Assembly: GCA_937995505.1 (NCBI GenBank)
Contig: CALKJV010000173.1
Location: 1 to 11,517, forward strand
DNA length: 11,517 bases
Direction: 5' to 3'
Origin: an uncultured Bacteroidia bacterium
GTDB taxonomy: Bacteria > Bacteroidota > Bacteroidia > SpSt-205
A program made the translations under genes and the position numbers. The notes beneath the pieces were generated by a model. That model saw only the letters and a list, made by a program, of their open reading frames with translations. It searched no databases and was not told the origin of the DNA. Positions 1 through 5,864 of this stretch are shown in pieces (position 1 is the first letter of the stretch; each line of letters starts with the position of its first letter).

Positions 1-278
1 GGCCACGCAACTAAGGCTTGATTGAGCCAGCGCGATACGCTCAGCACTTGGCCGTAGGCTCCTAAGCTATCCAGCCAACTTTGCGGAATAGGGGCATCGG
101 CTTTGTCAATGGGGATTCCCTGCTGCAGGCGTCGCTGCAGCGTAAAGGCTGAGAGCCGTTCGGGAGCGGTATAGACGAGGCTTTCGGGCTTCGGTGTGAA
201 GTATACCCAATACAAGGAGGCCTGCCCATAAACTCCCGTCAAAAGGAAGGCAAGGTACAGGCTAAACCGGCGTATCAT
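1..278 (-). CDS. Secreted S8 family (subtilisin-like) serine peptidase, N-terminal part only
   Basis: The minus-strand frame is open from the ATG at 278-276 to the window edge, giving about 92 residues. Residues 1-18 form a signal peptide: two arginines near the start, a hydrophobic run, then VYG before Gln19, the likely first mature residue. The following region contains YWVYFTPKPES, then RRLQQGIPIDKADAPIP and SRWLNQALVAW. This matches the N-terminal region of Bacteroidota S8 peptidases, which commonly reads WVYFTDK, RRxxQGI, then SKWLNA. The catalytic Asp, His and Ser lie beyond the window, so activity cannot be judged. The expected role is extracellular or periplasmic protein degradation. 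It follows the RNase G stop by 39 bases on the same strand, so read-through is possible. A weak TATCTTAG lies at 311-304, too poor to call a promoter. The family call is from N-terminal resemblance only. Confidence 0.8.
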   Translation of the reverse strand, partial: MIRRFSLYLAFLLTGVYGQASLYWVYFTPKPESLVYTAPERLSAFTLQRRLQQGIPIDKADAPIPQSWLDSLGAYGQVLSVSRWLNQALVAW

Positions 279-317
279 GAGAATAGAAGTGGCAACGCAG
301 GCACTAAGATAGTGAGC

Positions 318-1862
318 TTAACCCAAAGTCGCGACGAGCTTGTCTTCTAAGTAGAGTAAAGCTTGGCCGAAGGGGAGCTGCGGGTCGGCTTCCAGGCGAA
401 GCCACCGATGAGGCAAAAGATTCCAATGCCAAAAAGTTTTTTGAGAATGACCCTGCCAGTGGGTTAGCAGAAGGGGGTGTACTTTCAGGGCGAGGGCTGC
501 CCTAGGGTATTTTTCTCCCCAAAAGCGTAGTTGTGTAGCTATACGATCCAGAAAAGCGTTGGTATCTGAGACTCGGCCGGTACCCTGGCAGACCGGACAA
601 GGCACTTCTTCCAGTAGCTCAATAGGAGGGCGTCTGCGCTGGCGGGTAATCTGCACAAGTCCAAACTCACTCATAGGTAGTACAGAGTGTTTTGCCTTGT
701 CTGGCTGCATAGCGTCGCGAAGCCGCTCGTAGACTAGCTTGCGGTTCTCTGGGCTGCGCATATCAATAAAGTCCACCACGATGATACCGCCGAGGTCCCG
801 TAAGCGAAGTTGTCGGGCGATTTCTTCTGCGGCCAGAAGGTTTGTTTGCAGCGCGATTTCCTCAGGATGGCCGCCTTGAGCCGCTACTGAACCGCTATTG
901 ATATCAATCACATGGAGGGCCTCGGTGTGTTCAATCACGATGTAGCTGCCATTAGGTAAGGTTACTGTACGGCCGAGGAGGAGACGGGCGGTTTTTTCCA
1001 GATCGTGAAACGGATTGTTTGTATCGCGAGGCTTATGCAAGCGTAAGGCGGGGGGTACAGCAAGGGGATGCTGCCGCAGGTATTCTTGTAGCTCCTGGTG
1101 GAGGATGGGGTCCTGAGAGTGAATACGGTCTGGAGGGGGGCTTAAGTAGCCTTGCAGTAGAGGTTGAAGGGGGGAGCTTGCTTCTGAGAGGCGCAGGGGA
1201 GGGGCTCGCCGCTCCAGTCGCTTAAGGAGACTCTCCCATTTTTGGATAAGGCGTTCGTATTCGGCTTGTAGGGCGCTTAAGGGTAAGTACTGGCCCTGGG
1301 TGCGCAAAATCACTCCGTAGGGAGGGCGCAGGAAGGTCTGGAGGCGTTCCCGCCACTGCTGCCGAAGTGCAGGGTCAAAGATCCGCTGGGAAACCCCCAC
1401 TTCGGGTGAGAAAGGTAAAAGTATCAGCCCTTGCCCGGTTAAGGCGAGTTGTGCGCTCAACCGAGGCCCTTTTGTATCGGACATCTCTTTGACGACCTGC
1501 ACGAGGATCCAGTCTCCCGGCCGAAGAAGATCTCTAATATCTCCTTCCTTAGGAAAGGGGCTTTGAGGCATGGGTAGTTCTGCGGGCGGGGGCTTCCCGG
1601 CCCGCAGAGCGTCGAGATACGCTCGCTGTGCAGGTAGGCTCCAGCCCAGATCGCTATAATGAAGGAACCCTTCCCGCACAAGCCCAACCTGTACGAAAGC
1701 CGCATTGAGCCCTTGTATCACGCGCGTAACCTGACCTAGAAAGATATCTCCGAGTCGGTATGCACCTGACTCAGGCGCCACCTGATATTCTACCAGCTGG
1801 CGCTCTTCTACAAGGAAAGCCTTGAGTATCTCGCCTTGCTTGCTTAGGAAAAGCTCACGCAA
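318..1862 (-). CDS. rng: Ribonuclease E/G family endoribonuclease (RNase G)
   Basis: This 514-residue protein has the RNase E/G catalytic core. An S1-type RNA-binding domain spans about residues 36-140, beginning GDIFLGQVTRVIQGLNAAFV and resuming at VQVVKEMSDTKGPRLSAQLA. Between the two halves is a proline-rich insert at about 73-110. The metal-binding acidic residues are visible as Asp320 in VIDINSG and Asp364/Asp367 in VVDFIDM. The QITRQRRRP stretch precedes the zinc-link cysteines Cys422 and Cys425 in CPVCQGTG. There is no long RNase E-type C-terminal scaffold, so it is RNase G-like. It should cleave single-stranded RNA 5'-end dependently in rRNA maturation and mRNA decay. The start is TTG at 1862-1860: an in-frame TGA lies four codons upstream with no ATG or GTG between. 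It begins 14 bases after the mS38-like gene, probably in one transcript. Confidence 0.95.
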   Translation of the reverse strand: MRELFLSKQGEILKAFLVEERQLVEYQVAPESGAYRLGDIFLGQVTRVIQGLNAAFVQVGLVREGFLHYSDLGWSLPAQRAYLDALRAGKPPPAELPMPQSPFPKEGDIRDLLRPGDWILVQVVKEMSDTKGPRLSAQLALTGQGLILLPFSPEVGVSQRIFDPALRQQWRERLQTFLRPPYGVILRTQGQYLPLSALQAEYERLIQKWESLLKRLERRAPPLRLSEASSPLQPLLQGYLSPPPDRIHSQDPILHQELQEYLRQHPLAVPPALRLHKPRDTNNPFHDLEKTARLLLGRTVTLPNGSYIVIEHTEALHVIDINSGSVAAQGGHPEEIALQTNLLAAEEIARQLRLRDLGGIIVVDFIDMRSPENRKLVYERLRDAMQPDKAKHSVLPMSEFGLVQITRQRRRPPIELLEEVPCPVCQGTGRVSDTNAFLDRIATQLRFWGEKYPRAALALKVHPLLLTHWQGHSQKTFWHWNLLPHRWLRLEADPQLPFGQALLYLEDKLVATLG

Positions 1863-1876
1863 GGACGGCTCTCAGG

Positions 1877-1972
1877 TTAGCGAATTTTCTTCTTGTGCCG
1901 ATTCAAACGGCGACGCTTTTTGAGCTTATGCCGCTTGATTTTGCGCAGCTTTCTCTTTCGACCACATGGCAT
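1877..1972 (-). CDS. Tiny basic AURKAIP1/COX24 (mS38-like) ribosome-associated protein
   Basis: A 31-codon ORF runs from the ATG at 1972-1970 to TAA at 1879-1877. It begins MPCGRKRKLRKIKRHK and ends NRHKKKIR, with over half of its residues Lys, Arg or His. This pattern (MPxGKKRK, then KRHK, KKRRR and NRHKKK) is that of small bacterial proteins carrying the AURKAIP1/COX24 domain, whose mitochondrial relative mS38 is a small-subunit ribosomal protein. A structural role in the ribosome is inferred from that relationship. It lies 14 bases upstream of the RNase G gene on the same strand and faces the S20 gene across an 87-base divergent gap, a context that fits translation. A TACCTTTG promoter element ends seven bases before the ATG. 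The gene falls below the size limit of many gene finders. Confidence 0.82.
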   Translation of the reverse strand: MPCGRKRKLRKIKRHKLKKRRRLNRHKKKIR

Positions 1973-1979
1973 ATCGGCG

Positions 1980-1987
1980 CAAAGGTA
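1980..1987 (-). promoter_or_regulatory. TAnnTTTG promoter element for the mS38-like gene and rng
   Basis: On the minus strand the sequence reads TACCTTTG, a full match to the Bacteroidota -7 consensus TAnnTTTG. Seven bases separate it from the ATG at 1972. A convincing -33 TTG element is not seen at the usual distance. Transcription would start about at the start codon. Confidence 0.65.
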
Positions 1988-2045
1988 AAGCATACGGCGC
2001 ATTTACAGACTGATAACCCAAAGGCCCATAAAAGCTGAGAAAGTG

Positions 2046-2053
2046 TACCTTTG
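2046..2053 (+). promoter_or_regulatory. TAnnTTTG promoter element for rpsT
   Basis: TACCTTTG is a full match to the Bacteroidota -7 consensus and is identical to the element of the divergent gene on the other strand. Six bases separate it from the rpsT ATG at 2060. No clear -33 TTG is seen. The TTG inside this element is in frame with rpsT but is better explained as promoter than as start codon. Confidence 0.65.
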
Positions 2054-2059
2054 CCGCCC

Positions 2060-2359
2060 ATGGCTGCACCTGCAAAAAAGAAAAAGAAAACGGCCCGTTC
2101 CAAGACTGCGCTCAAGCGTCAACGCCAGATTGCGCGTCGGCGGGCCCGCAACTTAGAGTGGAAAGCCAAACTGCGTCAAGCCCTTCGCCAGCTACGCAAG
2201 GAGAACGATCTCACTAAGCTGCCTGAGCTTTTGCGATCCACGCACTCTGTGATTGACCGAGTCGCGCGTCGCCGCATCATCCATCCCAATAAAGCCGCGC
2301 GCTATAAGTCGCGCTTGGCGCATTATGTGGCGCAGCGGCTTTCAGCGCCTGCTGTGTAA
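2060..2359 (+). CDS. rpsT: 30S ribosomal protein S20 (bS20)
   Basis: The 99-residue, very basic protein begins MAAPAKKKKKTARSKTALKR and contains the bS20 C-terminal signature RRIIHPNKAARYKSRL at about residues 74-89. bS20 binds 16S rRNA in the body of the 30S subunit and is long and helical, which fits the Lys/Arg-rich, helix-favouring composition. The length is slightly above the usual 85-90 residues because of the N-terminal lysine tract. The ATG at 2060 is preferred over the in-frame TTG at 2051, which lies inside the promoter element. No Shine-Dalgarno sequence precedes it. The peptide symporter gene follows 21 bases after the stop, and no terminator hairpin is apparent between them, so some co-transcription is likely. 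Confidence 0.96.
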   Translation: MAAPAKKKKKTARSKTALKRQRQIARRRARNLEWKAKLRQALRQLRKENDLTKLPELLRSTHSVIDRVARRRIIHPNKAARYKSRLAHYVAQRLSAPAV

Positions 2360-2380
2360 GATGTAGCCCGCTGACAGCTA

Positions 2381-3826
2381 GTGGCTCAAGCCCCTTCCAC
2401 GATGCCTCGTAGCCGATTCTGGGCCCATCCTAAGGGCCTCTACGTGCTCTTTTTCTCCGAAATGTGGGAGCGCTTCAGCTACTATGGGATGCGGGCTATC
2501 CTAGTGCTGTATCTTACCCTTTACCTTGCGTATCCGAGAGCGGCTGCGCTGGAGATTTACGGGCTGTACACGGGCTTAGTGTATCTCACGCCTATTTTAG
2601 GGGGACTGTTAGCTGATCGGTGGCTGGGGTATCGGGGTACGGTGCTAGCTGGTGCCGTTCTCATGATGCTGGGGCATTTTGCGATGGCGGTGCCTACGCT
2701 GCTCTTCCCCGCCCTGGCGCTGCTAATCTTAGGAAATGGCCTCTTCAAGCCTAATATCTCTACTATCGTCGGTTCGCTCTACCTCTCTAACGATCCCCGA
2801 CGGGATGCGGCATTTACGATATTTTATATGGGCATCAACATGGGGGCCTTCTTCTCGCCATTAGTGTGTAGTACGCTAGCGGAGTGGAAGAGCCCGCATT
2901 GGGGATTTGGTGCGGCAGGGGTAGGCATGTTTGTGAGCTTGGTGATTTTTCTTTCAGGCCTTCGGACGCTGCGCCCTGCGCAAGGCAGCTGGCAACCCTT
3001 AATCCGCTCCGAGGTCTTCCGAATCCTCTTTACTATCGCCGTAGGTACCTTACTAGCCTTCGGGGGCGTGGAGATAGCTCGGCTCATAGGCCGCGCCCGA
3101 GTCTCTGAACTTTTCCAGTGGGCTATCTTGATAGCCCTCTCCGCTGTACTGGTGTATCTTGTCTTTCGCTTGCGCAGTGCCGCGGAGTGGAAACGAACTC
3201 TCTCTATTCTCATACTGGCGCTCTTTACGGCAATCTTCTGGATGGGTTTTGAGCAAGCTGGCGGTACCCTTAATCTCTTTGCTTACGAGAAAACAGATCG
3301 CCTTTTGCGGCTGGGCAGCTGGGTTTGGGAGTTTCCTGCACCGTACTTTCAGTCGCTCAATCCCCTTCTCATTTTTGCCTTGGCGCCTCTCTTTTCAGGC
3401 TTGTGGGTTTGGCTGGCGGCTCGTGGCCGCGAACCCAATACGCCTGTCAAGATGGCGTTGGGACTTTTGCTTCTGTCAGCAGGATTTGCTGTGATGAGCT
3501 TAGCAGAAAGCCGAGCCGCTACACTCGGGCTTGTGGGGCCTCTCTGGCTTGCAGTTGTGTATCTTTTGCATACTCTGGGGGAGCTGTGCCTCTCACCCGT
3601 AGGGCTTTCTATGGTTACTCGGGTGGCTCCCGCTACCGTCGCCGCTCTCATGATGGGGGTGTGGTTTCTCTCTTCCTCCTTCGGTAACTATATGGCTGGG
3701 GTCTCAGAAGCCCTCCTGGAAAAGTGGCACTTACCGTTGTACGATACCCTCATGGTAGTAAGTGCTACCGCTGCGGGGATTCTGCTCCTTTTGGCGCGGC
3801 CCCTCTATCGGTGGATGCAAGCCTAA
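2381..3826 (+). CDS. POT/PTR2 family proton-coupled oligopeptide symporter
   Basis: The 481-residue, strongly hydrophobic protein has the expected size and roughly 12-14 membrane segments of a proton-dependent oligopeptide transporter. Numbered from the GTG start, family motifs are: E27xxE30R31 in SEMWERFSYYG, in the first helix and linked to proton coupling; FKPNIS with Lys123; FYMGINMGAF at 148-157; and FEQAGGTLNLFA with Glu291. It should import di- and tripeptides across the inner membrane using the proton gradient. The start is uncertain: GTG at 2381 gives 481 residues, while ATG at 2402 gives MPRSRFWAHPKGLY and 474 residues, which also fits. It has no TAnnTTTG element of its own and lies 21 bases after rpsT. 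The nearby subtilase and isoaspartyl peptidase fit peptide use. Exact substrate range cannot be read from the sequence. Confidence 0.93.
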   Translation: MAQAPSTMPRSRFWAHPKGLYVLFFSEMWERFSYYGMRAILVLYLTLYLAYPRAAALEIYGLYTGLVYLTPILGGLLADRWLGYRGTVLAGAVLMMLGHFAMAVPTLLFPALALLILGNGLFKPNISTIVGSLYLSNDPRRDAAFTIFYMGINMGAFFSPLVCSTLAEWKSPHWGFGAAGVGMFVSLVIFLSGLRTLRPAQGSWQPLIRSEVFRILFTIAVGTLLAFGGVEIARLIGRARVSELFQWAILIALSAVLVYLVFRLRSAAEWKRTLSILILALFTAIFWMGFEQAGGTLNLFAYEKTDRLLRLGSWVWEFPAPYFQSLNPLLIFALAPLFSGLWVWLAARGREPNTPVKMALGLLLLSAGFAVMSLAESRAATLGLVGPLWLAVVYLLHTLGELCLSPVGLSMVTRVAPATVAALMMGVWFLSSSFGNYMAGVSEALLEKWHLPLYDTLMVVSATAAGILLLLARPLYRWMQA

Positions 3827-3838
3827 GCAGACCCATTG

Positions 3839-3846
3839 TATTTTTG
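3839..3846 (+). promoter_or_regulatory. TAnnTTTG promoter element for the beta-propeller gene
   Basis: TATTTTTG is a full match to the Bacteroidota -7 consensus. Four bases (CGGC) separate it from the ATG at 3851. It lies in the 24-base gap after the symporter gene, which suggests the propeller, isoaspartyl peptidase and AAA+ genes have their own transcription start. A -33 TTG at the usual spacing is not evident. Confidence 0.6.
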
Positions 3847-3850
3847 CGGC

Positions 3851-4963
3851 ATGCGCTACTGGATAGTGTGTGCCCTCGGCACTCTAATCTGGGCTCAGCC
3901 AGATCCTCAGGCGAAAGAAGAGCTCAATAAAAACATTCGCTTCTACCGCAGCATCGCCCGAAGAACCGCAGCCTTCCGCACAAAAGCCCTCCCCAAACTC
4001 AATGGTATCCGTTGGCAGCTCAAAGTCGTAAACGGCGTCTCTGAAACAGCTGCCCCTGTCGCCGTAGGAACGCGAGTCTATATCGGCGGCAAGGATAAGA
4101 ACATGTACGCCGTCAACGTTCCCGACGGAAAAATCTTCTGGAAATATACCACTGGCGATTATGTGGGCTGCCCCGCTGCGTACTACGAAGGGAAACTCTA
4201 CTTTGGGAGTGATGATGGCTTTCTGTACGCGCTGGATGAAAGCAAAAAAGAGTTATGGCGCTTCCAGACAAATGCAGCCGTTCAGAGCCCTCCGGCTATT
4301 ACAGGAGAGATAGTTGTCTTTGGGTCGCACGACTATAATGTATATGCCTTAGACCGCAATACCGGTGAAAAACTCTGGGAATACACTACGGGTCGGGTAG
4401 TGCAGTCTGGTCCTGCAATTGCCGAAGGCATTGTCTATATAGGCTCGGATGACTATGCGCTGTATGCGCTTTCTCTCAAAGAAGGTAAGCTTCTGTGGCA
4501 GTTCAAGACCGAAAACGAGATCAATACCACTCCGACGGTCGCGGAGGGGTTTGTGTACTTTGGTAGCGATGATGGGAATCTCTATGCCGTAGATGCCAAA
4601 ACTGGGGCTGAGCGCTGGCGCTATGCTACGGGGGGCAAAGTGACGGGTTCGCCGGCCCTGGCAGAAGATATAGATGTGATTTTCGTGGCGAGTGAATCTG
4701 GGCTTCTAGCGGCATTAGATAGCAAGAGCGGCCAAGAGAAATGGACCTTTCGCAGTAAGGCGCCTTTCAAGGCTTCTCCTTCGCTGGCTGAGGGATACAT
4801 ATACATCGGAGCCATGGATGGTCAGTTTTATGCGGTAGAGATTCCTACCGGAAAGGTTGCTTGGAAGACCAAGCTAGACTCGCCTATCCAAGCAGCAGCG
4901 CATATTTTGGACGGGTCTGTCTATGTGGTGACAAGCAGCGGCACCTTGTATGCCCTGCACTAA
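3851..4963 (+). CDS. Exported PQQ-type (BamB-like) eight-bladed beta-propeller protein
   Basis: The 370-residue protein starts with a signal peptide, MRYWIVCALGTLIWA, with Gln16 as likely first mature residue. From about residue 48 on there are eight tandem repeats of about 40 residues. Each has the PQQ/BamB pattern: a hydrophobic strand, VYxGSDD, xLYALDxxTG, then a tryptophan (KxxW). Examples are VYIGSDDYALYAL and VYFGSDDGNLYAV. Eight blades match a closed propeller. The pattern belongs to the PQQ_2/BamB fold rather than to a recognisable PQQ-dependent dehydrogenase: no extra catalytic or cytochrome domain is present. The likely role is binding or scaffolding in the periplasm or at the cell surface; no ligand can be named. 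There is no lipobox, as Cys7 sits too early in the hydrophobic core. The next gene overlaps its last 14 bases. ATG 3851 is chosen over TTG 3836, which precedes the promoter element. Confidence 0.88.
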   Translation: MRYWIVCALGTLIWAQPDPQAKEELNKNIRFYRSIARRTAAFRTKALPKLNGIRWQLKVVNGVSETAAPVAVGTRVYIGGKDKNMYAVNVPDGKIFWKYTTGDYVGCPAAYYEGKLYFGSDDGFLYALDESKKELWRFQTNAAVQSPPAITGEIVVFGSHDYNVYALDRNTGEKLWEYTTGRVVQSGPAIAEGIVYIGSDDYALYALSLKEGKLLWQFKTENEINTTPTVAEGFVYFGSDDGNLYAVDAKTGAERWRYATGGKVTGSPALAEDIDVIFVASESGLLAALDSKSGQEKWTFRSKAPFKASPSLAEGYIYIGAMDGQFYAVEIPTGKVAWKTKLDSPIQAAAHILDGSVYVVTSSGTLYALH

Positions 4964-5864
4964 GGGGGCTATCTGGCTTTATTTATTGTCTTTTCTCATG
5001 GCACAGCCTATAGCTATCGCGGTGCATGGTGGTGCGGGGGATATCCGGCCTACTAACCTACCCGCAGATAAGGCTCGGCAAGTAGAGGCGTATCTGCGCG
5101 AGGTGGTGGAAGAGGGGTATCGCCTGCTCGCTGAAGGGCGAACTGCTTTAGAAGTAGTAGAAATCGCCGTACGGCGGCTGGAAGATGCAGGTTACTTCAA
5201 TGCAGGGCGAGGCGCCGTGCGAAATGCCCGAGGGGAAGTAGAGTTAGACGCCGCTATCATGGACGGGCATACCCGTAGAGCCGGTGCCGTAGCCGCCGTG
5301 CGCCGCACCGCAAATCCCATCACGCTGGCACGCCATGTGATGGAACGCACTCCCCATGTGCTAATTGTGGGACCTGCCGGGGATAGCTTAGCTGAGGTGT
5401 GGCAGCTCCCCTTGCGGAATGACTTATCCACTCCCTCCGAGGTACCTTGGACCTACGGCACGGTAGGCGCTGTGGCATTAGATAGATACGGCCACCTCGC
5501 CGCCGCTACCTCTACGGGCGGGATTGATAAAAAAGCGCCAGGACGCGTCGGAGATACTCCTATCATCGGAGCAGGTACCTACGCAGAAGACGACCTTCTG
5601 GCGGTCTCTGCCACTGGAAGAGGAGAATACTTTATCCGAAGCGTGCTAGCTTATGATATTGCTGCGCGCGTGCGCTATGGGAAGATTCCCCTCCCTTCGG
5701 CTATTCAGCAGGTTTTCGCAGAACGCCTAGAGGCTATCGGTGGTGAAGGGGGCGTTATTGTCGTCTCACCCCGAGGCGAGGTCTTTTTCCACTTCAATAC
5801 CCCTGGCATGTATCGCGCAGGGAAAGACGCGCAGGGGAACCTTTCCGTAGGTATTTTCCGATGA
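4950..5864 (+). CDS. Isoaspartyl peptidase/L-asparaginase (plant-type, Ntn hydrolase), exported
   Basis: The 304-residue protein is a type 2 asparaginase precursor. Near the N terminus is AVHGGAGDIRP; the self-cleavage site is GTVG, Gly170/Thr171, where Thr171 becomes the catalytic N-terminal nucleophile of the beta subunit. TSTGG (188-191) and GRVGDTPIIGAGTYA (198-212) carry the substrate-binding Arg and Asp residues of the family. It should hydrolyse beta-aspartyl dipeptides and asparagine. The start at 4950 overlaps the propeller gene by 14 bases and adds a short hydrophobic leader ending FLMA before Gln19, which looks like a signal peptide. The alternative ATG at 4998 (MAQPIAIAVHGGAG) would give a cytosolic enzyme. 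The upstream start is favoured because the predicted cleavage before Gln matches the other exported proteins here. Its stop overlaps the AAA+ gene start as ATGA. Confidence 0.93.
   Translation: MPCTKGAIWLYLLSFLMAQPIAIAVHGGAGDIRPTNLPADKARQVEAYLREVVEEGYRLLAEGRTALEVVEIAVRRLEDAGYFNAGRGAVRNARGEVELDAAIMDGHTRRAGAVAAVRRTANPITLARHVMERTPHVLIVGPAGDSLAEVWQLPLRNDLSTPSEVPWTYGTVGAVALDRYGHLAAATSTGGIDKKAPGRVGDTPIIGAGTYAEDDLLAVSATGRGEYFIRSVLAYDIAARVRYGKIPLPSAIQQVFAERLEAIGGEGGVIVVSPRGEVFFHFNTPGMYRAGKDAQGNLSVGIFR

Noticed and set aside
304..311. TATCTTAG on the minus strand upstream of the subtilase
   Set aside because: One mismatch to TAnnTTTG, but it is 25 bases from the ATG rather than 4-7 and overlaps no other signal, so it is not called.
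2051..2059. TTG start for S20, three codons upstream
   Set aside because: The TTG is part of the TACCTTTG element, and bS20 proteins normally start as MA-, which the ATG at 2060 gives.
1903..2115. 70-residue minus-strand ORF across the divergent region
   Set aside because: It runs over rpsT, both promoter elements and the mS38-like gene in another frame; the small basic gene explains the region better.
2360..2380. Possible hairpin between rpsT and the symporter gene
   Set aside because: Only a four-base AGCC/GGCT pairing with a long loop and no T-run, so not a terminator.
3836..3850. TTG start for the propeller protein
   Set aside because: It overlaps the TATTTTTG element; the ATG at 3851 gives a clean signal peptide.
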